NCBI GenBank assembly: GCA_943737045.1 | Contig: CALSFV010000209.1 | Coordinates: 1,635,501-1,699,500, forward strand | Reading direction: 5' to 3' | Source: Parapristionchus giblindavisi | Taxonomy: Eukaryota; Nematoda; Chromadorea; Rhabditida; Diplogasteridae | Length of the DNA: 64,000 nucleotides | Shown here: positions 24,451 through 35,661 of the stretch, piece by piece | Layout of the letters: each line of letters begins with the position of its first letter | Numbering within the stretch: the stretch's first letter is position 1 | Notes under the pieces: generated by a model | What the model was told of the DNA's origin: nothing | The model's database searches: none | The model's input: only the letters and a program-made list of their open reading frames with translations | Made by a program: the position numbers and the translations under genes

Positions 24451-24522
24451 ATCAATCGATAGCGGCCATCTTGAATTCAGCCGCGACGCGACCATTGAAC
24501 CGCGGGAGTACGGTAGCATCAT
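24451..24522 (-). pseudogene. Axin last exon, duplicate copy
   Basis: Reads [20 protein letters not shown] and ends in TGA; two hydrophobic-to-other changes (L to R, L to F) relative to the intact gene suggest relaxed selection. The preceding exon is cut off by the LINE insertion near 24.7 kb. The same exon recurs inverted at about 28705-28776. Confidence 0.8.
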
Positions 24523-24712
24523 CCTGTAAGTCAATCAATAATCATTAGATTTATGTATGCATGATACAGTACCTTAACAAGGATTAGCTGATATTTTTGA
24601 TTAATGATCGGCTAAGATGAAGTGCATCGGGTAAGTTGAAGTTCATCGAATTTTAAAGATGATTTTGACTTTGTCAGGATAAGGAAACGTCAATTCAACG
24701 TGTTTATTTGTA

Positions 24713-26440
24713 ATAATAATAATAATAATAATTTATCGATTCTTGAGCAAGAGAAAGTAACAAATATTCTGTAAATAATAAATATCGAATGAAATAGGAA
24801 GAACGACGAAAATGCTGCGATATCTAGATCACAGCTTTGATACTATTACGAAAAACTACGGGGTAGGGAGAATTTACAATAGATAAATCAAGAGTATTCC
24901 ATTTATTAACAACTCTATTAGACAAAAAACATCTAAATCTACGACTGGAAATCCTATGAAAGAGTAGCTTTTGGGGGTGTCCACGGTTTCTGTGGAGTGA
25001 ATTGGAGAAAATGAACATTTTGCGGGGGTCGATATCGATAAAACCGTTGATGATCTTAAAGGTTGTGGTCAGATCAATGATGTCTCTACGGGTTGAAAGG
25101 GATTGAAGGTCGAGAAGGGACAGCCTGTGAGGATAGTCGATGTACGGGATACCACATCTACGAAGAACGATTCTGGAATAAGTTTTAAGGACAGATTCAA
25201 CATGCTGTTGCAATGACGAGGACGACGGGGACCAAAGTTCACTACAGTACTCGAGCAAGGGACGGACATAGGTACAGAATAGACGACTGTATAAAGATAC
25301 ACTACGAGAAGTAAACGATCGATAGATATAGCAACATCTTGATTTAGCTTTACTTACTATGTTAGCAATATGCTCACTAAAATCAAGCGAATTGTTGTAG
25401 GTTATTCCAAGATCTTTGAATTGTGATACTATTGGGAGGGGGTTATTGTCAATAGTGAAGTCAACTTGAGGGTGGTTTGTGCCCATGCGCATAATAGCTG
25501 ACTTAGAACTAGACATAGTAAGGCCCCACAAGGAGCTCCAATCATGAATACGGTCAAGGGCGGTTTGAAGAGTCTCACAGTTGTTAAAGGAGTAGACTTT
25601 GAGATCGTCAGCATATATTGAACAAAATACATCAGGAGGAAGAATAGACGGAATATCAGAAATGTATAGAGAGAATAATAGGGGTCCAATACAACTCCCT
25701 TGAGGGACACCACTGAGAGTTTCAAAAGGCCGAGAGCTGGAATTACCAACTAGCACAGTTTGGGTTCTCGAAAAGAGGAAAGATTTAAGCCATCTAATAA
25801 GGCATCCGCGAATACCTATTTTTTCGCATTTGTAGATCAGAAGGTTTAGAGGGATGGAATCAAAAGCGCGACTAAAGTCGATAAAGGCGCATGAAATGAA
25901 GCCTTTCTTGTCGAGTTCGGTGTGCCAGTGTGAAAAGGTGGACAACAAACAAGAGTTACATGACCGCTTGTTTCTAAATCCATGCTGTTCATCAGGTTGG
26001 AGGTTATTGATTGAAAGAAAGTTAGTAACATCACGACATATCAATCTTTCCATAACTTTAGAAGTAGAGCATGTCAAAGAAATAGGACGATAGTTGGATG
26101 CACAATGACGATCACCCTTTTTCTTGTAGATTGGACGGACAAACGATGTTAGCCAAATAGATGGAGTTATTGAGTGCAACAGAAATCGATCAAATAATAT
26201 GGAAAGAGGGACAGAGATTTGAGATGCTGTTCGTTTCAAAAATGCATAATTGATTTTGTCGGGCGAGAATGATAGTTGATTTGGCAATTTGTTGATAACC
26301 AGTTCTATGCGTTGAGCGGAAAAATTTATAAAATCGATTGAAGGCGCATCTGTGGTGAAGATGTCAGACGGTGGGGTGGGAAAGATCGTTGTATTGAAGG
26401 AGCTACTAAAATGATCAGCTAGAATGAAAAAATTTGCTTT
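24713..26440 (-). mobile_element. LINE (non-LTR retrotransposon), 5'-truncated
   Basis: A continuous minus-strand frame of more than 490 codons ends at 24824. Reverse-transcriptase blocks are visible: FVRPIYKKKGDRHCASNYRP, IDFSRAFDSIPLN, GVPQGSCIGPLLFSLYISDI and the catalytic YADD (25604-25615). No endonuclease domain is present upstream; the frame simply opens at about 26440. The 3' side has a (TTA)n-type tail (plus strand TAATAATAA near 24711-24731). The target can be read from 5445-5490, where the flanking sequence is uninterrupted. Catalytically intact in the RT part but 5'-truncated. Confidence 0.88.
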
Positions 26441-26857
26441 GTTTTCTAATTTATTACGAGCAGTCTAACGCATAAAAATGGCTATTTTAGTGTGAATCCT
26501 TAAATTATGAGGATATGAAAATGTTGAACTCTTAAACCAGGCAGTTGGAGGTTTTATCAGGCATATTTCCTAAGAATTGACCGATTCTACTACACACTTT
26601 TGAGTTGACACCCCCTTTTCTCCACAGTTTTCGATGCCCCTTGGGTAGGACATCCCAGATCCAGAGTAGCAAGGATGGTAGATCAAACGTCTCTCCAGGA
26701 GCTCACGTCAAAGTTCGTCGTTGAGGCTCCTTCCGATGCGATTATCACGGCTCAAAGTAGAGCTATGAAAAAGTTTCCAACAGATGAAATGTGTATTTTC
26801 TCGAGTACTTTCAGATAAAAATGTGAAAACGCAACTTTTTAATTTTTCGTTCGCTAA

Positions 26858-27715
26858 GAAATTGATCGCGTTCCATAGTCCCGGGAAAGATTTTTTAAAA
26901 GGCTAAATCGATAGAGCTCGTTCACAGCTTTCATTTAAGCTCTTGAGAGACGATTTTCATGGGGATTTGACTGAACTACGTCCAAAAAACCGCATTTGAA
27001 TGCTGGTAGATCACTAATCAAAGCTTTGATCTACTCGAAATTGTCGGCTCCTTGACAGGATTGTCCTGTAACATACGGGAGAAAGGGCTGAGGATCATTC
27101 TGATGTTGATTCGCTCACTTATGTTCGTGTTGCTCAAGCTGCAGCCAAATCAGCGAAAGGAGTCCCTTTTGATTGCTCCTGGTATTGATTGACCGATGAG
27201 TGCTGCAGATATGAGAGAATATCCCAGTTCGAACCAGTAAATGAGCATCCAAGATGGCTACGTCGATTGGGATAGATTCAGTCCAACGAAAATTCGCTCT
27301 GGAATTCTTCGAGGAACATCGATCACTTGGCCAGTGAGCCGGATAGCTTTAACTTGAATATATCTTCGGTATTCATCGGTCAATCAATACCAGGAGCCAT
27401 CAGAAGGGACTCCTTTCGCTGATTTGGCTGCAGCTTGAGCAACACGAACATAAGTGAGCGAATTAACGTCAGAATGATCCTCAGCCCTTTCTCCCGTATG
27501 TTACAGGACAATCCTGTCAAGGAGCCGACAATTTCGAGTAGATCAAAGCTTTGATTAGTGATCTACCAGCATTCAAATGCGGTTTTTTGGACGTAGTTCA
27601 GTCAAATCCCCATGAAAATCGTCTCTCAAGAGCTTAAATGAAAGCTGTGAACGAGCTCTATCGATTTAGCCTTTAAAAAAAATCTTTCCCGGGACTATGG
27701 AACGCGATCAATTCC
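26858..27715. mobile_element. Fold-back element in palindrome spacer
   Basis: Arms of about 340 bp (26858-27200 and 27373-27715) are reverse complements around a 170-bp loop; the sum of paired positions is 54573. Ends contain AATTGATCGCGTTCC. No open frame of note. It could be a MITE; I cannot settle the target duplication. Confidence 0.7.
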
Positions 27716-27734
27716 TTACAATAAGTCAGCTATT

Positions 27735-28403
27735 ATGCGCATGGGCACAAACCACCCTCAAGTTGACTTCACTATTGACAATAACCCCCTCCCAATAGTA
27801 TCACAATTCAAAGATCTTGGAATAACCTACAACAATTCGCTTGATTTTAGTGAGCATATTGCTAACATAGTAAGTAAAGCTAAATCAAGATGTTGCTATA
27901 TCTATCGATCGTTTACTTCTCGTAGTGTATCTTTATACAGTCGTCTATTCTGTACCTATGTCCGTCCCTTGCTCGAGTACTGTAGTGAACTTTGGTCCCC
28001 GTCGTCCTCGTCATTGCAACTGCATGTTGAATCTGTCCTTAAAACTTATTCCAGAATCGTTCTTCGTAGATGTGGTATCCCGTACATCGACTATCCTCAC
28101 AGGCTGTCCCTTCTCGACCTTCAATCCCTTTCAACCCGTAGAGACATCATTGATCTGACCACAACCTTTAAGATCATCAACGGTTTTATCGATATCGACC
28201 CCCGCAAAATGTTCATTTTCTCCAATTCACTCCACAGAAACCGTGGACACCCCCAAAAGCTACTCTTTCATAGGATTTCCAGTCGTAGATTTAGATGTTT
28301 TTTGTCTAATAGAGTTGTTATTAAATGGAATACTCTTGATTTATCTATTGTAAATTCTCCCAACCCCGTAGTTTTTCGTAATAGTATCAAAGCTGTGATC
28401 TAG
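27735..28403 (+). pseudogene. LINE reverse transcriptase C-terminal copy 2
   Basis: 222 codons from MRMGTNHPQVDFTIDNNP to the same C-terminal stop as copy 1, in opposite orientation. It lies downstream of YADD, so the catalytic domain is missing. It differs from copy 1 by a few residues (e.g. LQLHVE for LQQHVE) and forms the right arm of the inverted repeat. Confidence 0.88.
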
Positions 28404-28704
28404 ATATCGCAGCATTTTCGTCGTTATTCCTATTTCATTCGATATTTATTATTTACAGAATATTTGTTACTTTCTCTTGCTCAAGAATCGATAAATTATT
28501 ATTATTATTATTATTACAAATAAACACGTTGAATTGACGTTTCCTTATCCTGACAAAGTCAAAATCATCTTTAAAATTCGATGAACTTCAACTTACCCGA
28601 TGCACTTCATCTTAGCCGATCATTAATCAAAAATATCAGCTAATCCTTGTTAAGGTACTGTATCATGCATACATAAATCTAATGATTATTGATTGACTTA
28701 CAAG

Positions 28705-28776
28705 ATGATGCTACCGTACTCCCGCGGTTCAATGGTCGCGTCGCGGCTGAATTCAAGATGGCCGCTATCGATTGAT
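28705..28776 (+). pseudogene. Axin last exon, inverted duplicate
   Basis: Exact reverse counterpart of 24451-24522, including the L to R and L to F changes, in the right arm of the inverted repeat. Confidence 0.8.
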
Positions 28777-29228
28777 TGATTACCGTAATCTTACCGTACC
28801 ATTCGAGAGTACTGTAGTCATACCCAATTACTGTATCATGACGGATTCATGATACGTGTAATTTATCACTATTGCCATAAATCAATCAATAATATCTTTC
28901 ATACTTTGTTTTCTTCATTAGGCTGCCATTTTACCGTTCTTCTGTGATTTTTTATCTTTGATCTTTGATCTTTGATCTTTCCAAAACCCTTGTGCCATTC
29001 AATCACATTTACAAGTATCATTGAAGAAGTGCACATCCTCTTCGTTATCTAAGCCCCGCCCCCTTTTCTATTATCAGATTACGGTTGATATTAGGTACAG
29101 TAATCCCTGTTTGTGTATTGGCCTTGAGAATCAAAGCACAAATTGTATTATATCGCCTAATCTCCCAATGGTACATGTGATCTATATGAATAATTGATAG
29201 TTATAATAAAGTTTATGTTTATATGTCC

Positions 29229-29926
29229 TGCAAACAATTTTTTTGACAATTTTTTAACAAACAATTTTGATTTATTTTGATTGATTTCAATTCAAATTTT
29301 TTGTATTGGTCTTTGGGCTTTAAAAATGTCTTGTCGAGTTACCCAATGAACAAGGAAACAACATTTTTTTCACCGGTTTGTAAAAAGTCTGTTTGCGTTA
29401 ACTTGTGGTGTGGTGTAACGATATACGATAAGTGAATATCATAGATTTTTACTGGTGATCAAAATTATTAATACATATTTTTCAGTAATTTTTTTGCACA
29501 AAATGTTAACATTAAAAATTTTATCTTCTTTCATAATCTTCCATTCTCGCGTAACAGTTCATAAATGACGATAAAACGATTAAAATAAAGTTGAGGGAGT
29601 TGGTAAAAATTTGCAAAAAATTTTTACGGCGGCGGGAATAGTACCAGGGGGTATTGGGGTGATAGTCAGATACGCTCCCGATTGAGCCTTCGAGGAAGAT
29701 GGTCTCTATACCTTGCCACTCATAGGGTATCCAAGCGCTCTACCGTGTAATACATAGGGGGATTTTAGCGAAAAATGTGCCGAAAAAACAACGATCGAAA
29801 ACATCGATTAGTAGGTCCGATGAGCACCTTCTGAAATCACGTACGGCCATCTCCCCCTCAGCCCTGACCATCCATGTGAGTCGCTTTCGGGATCTAACAC
29901 GTTTTCAATTGTGCTTCCCTTGTTAG
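29229..29926. other. AT-rich sequence ending in a CAAGGG-family repeat end
   Basis: No exon. The last 200 bp (about 29700-29926) match the right end of the element at 32027-32913 (ATCGATTAGTAGGTCCG and GTGCTTCCCTTG), directly followed by TTA and the third LINE copy. Confidence 0.55.
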
Positions 29927-30862
29927 AACTAGACATAGTAAGGCCCCACAAGGAGCTCCAATCATGAATACGGTCAAGGGCGGTTTGAAGAGTCTCACAG
30001 TTGTTAAAGGAGTAGACTTTGAGATCGTCAGCCTATATTGAACAAAATACATCAGGAGGAAGAATAGACGGAATATCAGAAATGTATAGAGAGAATAATA
30101 GGGGTCCAATACAACTCCCTTGAGGGACACCACTGAGAGTTTCAAAAGGCCGAGAGCTGGAATTACCAACTAGCACAGTTTGGGTTCTCGAAAAGAGGAA
30201 AGATTTAAGCCATCTAATAAGGCATCCGCGAATACCTATTTTTTCGCATTTGTAGATCAGAAGGTTTAGAGGGATGGAATCAAAAGCGCGACTAAAGTCG
30301 ATAAAGGCGCATGAAATGAAGCCTTTCTTGTCGAGTTCGGTGTGCCAGTGTGAAAAGGTGGACAACAAACAAGAGTTACATGACCGCTTGTTTCTAAATC
30401 CATGCTGTTCATCAGGTTGGAGGTTATTGATTGAAAGAAAGTTAGTAACATCACGACATATCAATCTTTCCATAACTTTAGAAGTAGAGCATGTCAAAGA
30501 AATAGGACGATAGTTGGATGCACAATGACGATCACCCTTTTTCTTGTAGATTGGACGGACAAACGATGTTAGCCAAATAGATGGAGTTATTGAGTGCAAC
30601 AGAAATCGATCAAATAATATGGAAAGAGGGACAGAGATTTGAGATGCTGTTCGTTTCAAAAATGCATAATTGATTTTGTCGGGCGAGAATGATAGTTGAT
30701 TTGGCAATTTGTTGATAACCAGTTCTATGCGTTGAGCGGAAAAATTTATAAAATCGATTGAAGGCGCATCTGTGGTGAAGATGTCAGACGGTGGGGTGGG
30801 AAAGATCGTTGTATTGAAGGAGCTACTAAAATGATCAGCTAGAATGAAAAAAATTTGCTTTG
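29927..30862 (-). pseudogene. LINE reverse transcriptase N-terminal copy 3
   Basis: Minus-strand frame 30707-30033 (extending upstream to about 30860) is identical to the first half of copy 1 but ends with TAG where copy 1 has the Tyr codon of the catalytic YADD motif. It picks up at the same TTA at which copy 2 begins, so copies 2 and 3 look like the two halves of one element separated by insertion and inversion. Confidence 0.88.
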
Positions 30863-31691
30863 TTTTCTAATTTATTACGAGCAGTCTAACGCATAAAAAT
30901 GGCTATTTTAGTGTGAATCCTTAAATTATGAGGATATGAAAATGTTGAACTCTTAAACCATGCAGTTGGAGGTTTTATCAGTTTCAAGACGAACTATAAT
31001 CGATATGTCCAGGTCCCTTCTACGATACATTTTGTCTATCGGATGAAGTGAATCGACTGAACGAAGAGATATTTCTGAATTCACCCGAGGAGAGGCAACT
31101 CAGAAGGCACATACGGTAATATATTTATTTATTTTATCACATGCTTCGGCATGAACGAGGCAGTAGAAATAAGCGAATAAATAATAAATTTCATAATATT
31201 AACTGTCAAGTCAAAGATAATTATATAAAGGACGAAAAGAACGAATATGTGGGAATGATCTAATGGGGAAGTGGTTACTGTAATCATAAAATGAGACTTT
31301 GTGGTAGGCATTGTCTCAAAGAGACCGTGATTCACTTGATGGTTTAGTGAGTCGTCAGACCACATTTATTTTACAAAATATGCGGCGTGTATCTCGAAAA
31401 AGGTGCGATCGTCAACTTCCCAGCCCCCCCCCCCCGGTGGTTTCTTGTTTCTGCTTCAGATGAATTATGAGGAATTGCTCTTTATTTTAGTTTATGTAGC
31501 AATCAGTGGCATATATCATAATTATATCATAAATATCATTGGCCTTGCTGTGATCTCCCGTAGGATTTCGTGTGCATTGAATAACATGATTACCTTAACC
31601 CTACCTTTTATCAGGTAACGGTCTATGTTTTAGTGGAGTGCGTACACGTATTTTTATAGCTCATTTATTGATTGATTGATTTGCTTTCCAG
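30863..31691. other. Non-coding flank of copy d
   Basis: No exon is supported. It contains a C run (about 31425-31436) and AT-rich sequence. Confidence 0.5.
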
Positions 31692-34600
31692 GAAAGGAGC
31701 TCCCCGTACTTCTGTGAAGTTTTCTCTTGCTCGTTTCATCGCCTCCATGATGTATTCGTGTTGGTTGGGAGGATGGGCGTGGATAACTGGTGAGAAGTTC
31801 AGAGATCAAAGATCAAAGATCATATTTTTTAAGGGATCAGTGATCACAAGTCGATTAGGCAAGTTCAGTGATGCTCAAAAATCTCACCGCATAACAAAAA
31901 TACTAACAGCTGCGTTTAGAAAACCTGATACAAAGTTATCTAAATTTTTGGACTTTTGTCAAATTCTGTCAAAAATATTTCACTTTTGTTTCACTTCATA
32001 TTCTGATTGAAACTGAAAATCTCTCACAAGGGAAGCACCAGTTGCGACGGAAATGATTCTGAAAGGGACTCATATGGGTAGTTAGTGTTGAAGGGGAGAC
32101 CGCCAAAACTGTTTTCAAAAGCTGCACCGCGGACCTACTAATCGATAATATCGATCGATGCACGCGCCGCTTAAATACCCAAGGAGATGCAACGTAGAGT
32201 GAACAACTGCCTCGGCGGCTCAACTGGGACTCTGGTATTTCCAAACTATTAGTTTACTTAGGTGACGTCACAGACTAGCAGTTTCCTGTTAGTTTACTAG
32301 AAGTGAAAGAATATTTGAAGAAATGTATTACAGTATATACAACACTTCTAGTAAACTTTCGTTTAACTAGCCGTAGACTTGCAAGTCTACGGCTAGTGGG
32401 AATGATAAGTAAACTACTAGTTTGAAAATACCAGAGGAGCGCATCACAGTAGCACTCCCATACCCCCTGCTTCGATTCCCTTCCCGGTCATTATTCTTTT
32501 GCTGATTTTTACAAACTTCCTCAACTTCATTTTCATTGTTTTATCAACATTTCAGAGCATTATAATTCGAATAGAATGCGGTGAATGAAGATATACAAGG
32601 GGAACTACTCCTAAATAATCCGCATTGGTGCAAGTTCTCCCAGAAAAAATTCGAAGCATAACGGCTTCCCACACTTGGGACAAAGAGTGAATCCTTCTTC
32701 CTTGCATTCACATGGATAATCGCTGCCTTTTCCGAATATGTAGGCCTTGAGGCAGGGATTTCTGGAGGGTGGTGGACAATCACTAATCGAAATTATCGAT
32801 TAGTAGGTCCGCGGTGCAGCTTTTGAAAACATATTTGTCGGTCCCCCCTCAACCCTTACTACCCATATGGGTCCCTTTCAGAATCGTTTCCGTCGCAACT
32901 GGTGCTTCCCTTGTCAGTGCTCTTGATGAATCGTTGAAACACTAATGATCCTAATTGAGAGATCATTGATTCATTCCGTTCCATTCAGCCGTTCTCACCT
33001 ACTCTCGCACAGACTACACTGGATGGCCAATGGCACTGGGAGTGAGCATGGCTGTGGCACTTGGTGAGTTCAAAGATCAAACTACAGTACTCTTAATTGT
33101 ATGAGATCAAAGCGCAAAAATCAAACTACAGCACTCTTTATTGTATAGTTTGATCTTTGATCTCTGGTCCAGGAGTGTACGTCATCGGCAATCTGGGAGA
33201 CGAACGGCGATCGTTTGCCGAGATCTTCTTTGTCGTGTCGGGAGTCATGGTGATTATGGTAAGTGATGGTATACTGTATGTATCGAGGATTATCGATTGA
33301 TTAACGGCATTAAGAATTTGTTGATTTCTTCAAGAAAGAAGGTGAATGTCGATTGATTGTGAAAAGTATTAGCGCTCTTAATGGGTCTCTGAAACGCGAA
33401 TCATACATGTTGAAAGTGGGTTCTTATGCCGAGGAGAATTGGTGGGAGCCATCCGTTGCCGACACACTTGACAAGCGTAGGGGGTGGGATTTCGGGCAAA
33501 CGCCTCCGCCTAAGGTTGTGAATTTTGACAAACGGCTTGCCACCGTTCATGGATACCAATACAGGTTACGCTTCAACTATCTTTTACTATAATATATGGT
33601 ATGAGTAAGGATTATACAATCATCTTGTTCCTGTTTCAGCACCAGGGCTTCCTCGTGCCCCCGCTGCACTGCATTGCAATGGCCGCGTCACTCGGAACTA
33701 TCGTGAGTGAGTTGTTCTTTGATCTTTGATCTTTGGTCTTTGAACTTTGGTCTTTGAACTTTGGTAGTTGCTTTATTTAGGCAATCGCACGGCTACGATG
33801 CGCTCGATGGGCGAGGATCGGCTGAAGTTTATGAACTATGCGGTTAGTTGTTTTAAAAATCATGCTACAAAAATCAAACTTCACCTTTCCCAATTTCCAA
33901 TTGTTCTTCGTGCTCAGATTTCTTAGTTTTTTTTTGCTTGTTGAAACGTCTTTATGATGTATGATAAATAAATAAATAAATAAATTTGATCTTTGATCTT
34001 TACAGTTCTGGGTATCTTTGTTCGCGTTCAATACGGTGCTCTTTATGATTGGAATATCACAACAGTGCATGGATCGGTAAGATTTGTTTGTAGTTCGATC
34101 TCCCGCTCGTGTAGTTTGATCTTTGATCTTTTGCAGTCAGTTCATGCTCGGATCCAGAGGCAGTACGACGAATGAGTTTGGTGTGAAGATGGCGATCAAG
34201 GATCTCGGATATGAATGGTATATTGGATTTGATCTTTGTAGTTTAATCTTTGATCTTTGCTGGCAATTGTAGTTTGATCTGTTGAATGAAGTCAATAATC
34301 AATCAATATCAGGTTCACCAATGATCGGATTACACGAAAACGTTTCGCTCCCGAAGGCTCAGTCGAGATCCGCTTCCTCTCAATGATCAATGAAAAGGTA
34401 TCTACCGTATCCCAAGTCGTACCGTAATATCGAGTTGTCTATCGCAAACTGATTCTTTCCCCAATCATTTCTGTTCACGATGTACGACCATTACCGTATA
34501 CCTCTGGAGATTATCTCTAACTGATTTTTTAAACATTAATTATGTCTCATTTATGCAGGAGCCGGTTGTCGTGGACTTTCTGGGCATCGATTCGAAGAAC

Positions 34601-35661
34601 GCGCCGTCTCCTGTCTGGATCCAGCATCTGTCGTGTACGGTAGTTTCGCATCTCAAATATCGATTTTTACTTTTATATTACATTGTTTGTAATGGACGAA
34701 GAGTATATCGATCGATAATCGATTATCAATCATGATCTATTGATTCCAGCTTCCACCGTGGATGGAATACGCTCTGCAGCCGTAGGTCAATCGTGGCAAA
34801 CATTCGTCTTGAATCGACGAATACTCATATCGGTATTCATTGATCCTTTGTCGTTTTAAAGGGACACCGCGAGATAGTTTGAAACTCTCCGCTCTGGCCG
34901 CACTCTCTCGCCTTCTTTGTCTACGAGAGTGTTGTGAGAGCGGAGAGTAAAATTACCTCGGATGTGCCTTTAAAATCTATCGGACTTTGATCTGATTGTA
35001 CTATTTCTTTATTATCTTTTCCAATCCACGTTTATATCAAGCGTGAAAGTTAGATTCTTTTGCTGTTCTCTCGAGAGAAGTCGATAAACCTGTGTGATTC
35101 CCGTTTCAATGAACCATCAATTTCACAAAGCTCTTTTAGTGACAATGCAGCGGAAGCCAAGTTTTCGATTGACAATAATTACAGTCAACCAATTAATAAT
35201 AATATAAACATATCAATCAATAATCTACCGTATACCTTGAGATGTTGGCGGAGTCTCCGTTTATCACGGACACGGATCTGCTCAAGCGATGCACGGAAAT
35301 CAGAGACGGTAGATGGAGGGACAAGGTTTATTATGATATATTACAAATATTACGAATCGTGAGGCGATAATAACGAAACGAAATGAAGATTGTTGATGCA
35401 TAAGTTTTTTTAATGTTATTATTGAATATTTTTCCTTGTGATCGAAGACAATGGGTTGTAGACAAAATAGTCAACCCATTGGCTTTACGAAGAAATATAA
35501 TCGATATCTATATCATGTCAAGAATTACGAAGATGTATCTATTCTATATTATTTTTGTTTTTATTAAGGCTGAGGCTGTGACTACGGAGAGAAAGGCGAC
35601 TGTGGTATCCACGTGCAAGTTGATCTACAAGGAGATGAATATGACCAAATTATACGGATGA
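31692..35661 (+). CDS. Multi-pass membrane protein gene, copy d
   Basis: Exons: A 31692-31789, B 32989-33063, C 33173-33258, D 33640-33706, E 33781-33842, F 34006-34075, G 34137-34217, H 34313-34397, I 34559-34639 (EPVVVDFLGIDSKNAPSPVW), J 34749-34832, probable K 35242-35325 and last exon 35575-35661 (ERKATVVSTCKLIYKEMNMT). Phases A to J agree with copy c. Exon J has TAG at 34780-34782 where copy c has TTG (YALQP-stop against YALQPLVN), which would cut the protein there. K differs from copy c by two bases, both synonymous in the plus frame MLAESPFITDTD. Probably four to five membrane helices followed by a hydrophilic tail; family unknown. May be a shortened protein or a pseudogene. Confidence 0.6.
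32027..32913. mobile_element. CAAGGG-end element with 3-bp duplication
   Basis: 887 bp, ends CAAGGGAAGCACCAGTTGCG and the inverse, flanked by TCA at 32024-32026 and 32914-32916; TIRs extend about 120 bp with some loss. Ends resemble the Harbinger-like MITE at 11713. It sits in the A-B intron of copy d, where copies a and c lack it. A minus-strand stretch (about 32765-32610) reads YPCECKEEGFTLCPKCGKPL, a Cys-rich zinc-ribbon-like motif, perhaps a transposase remnant. Confidence 0.8.
32230..32436. mobile_element. 207-bp MITE (CTCTGGTATTT family), nested
   Basis: Ends CTCTGGTATTTCCAAACTA and its near inverse. A second copy lies at 60423-60600. Contains repeated TAGTTTACT/AGTAAACT words. Nested inside the 887-bp element. 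Confidence 0.75.
34857..34976. repeat. Small palindromic repeat (ACTCTCTCG family)
   Basis: Starts TTAAAGGGACACCG, ends GGATGTGCCTTTAAA, with AACTCTCCGCTCTGGCC and CGAGAGTGTTGTGAG inside. Relatives at about 46652-46750, 54700-54810, 58325-58490, 58925-59035 and 62790-62905. Confidence 0.6.

Larger units (their letters stand above)
23999..29228. repeat. Large inverted repeat (arms about 1.5 kb, spacer 2.2 kb)
   Basis: Positions 23999-25505 and 27722-29228 are reverse complements, with sum 53227 (e.g. 24824 pairs with 28403), differing at few bases. Each arm carries the Axin last exon, flanking sequence and the 3' half of a LINE reverse transcriptase. The spacer holds the rest of the left LINE copy and a fold-back element. 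The inner boundary falls exactly at a TTA. Confidence 0.92.

Noticed and set aside
25069..25302. Additional small frames inside the LINE copies
   Set aside because: Out-of-frame shadows of the reverse transcriptase coding sequence.
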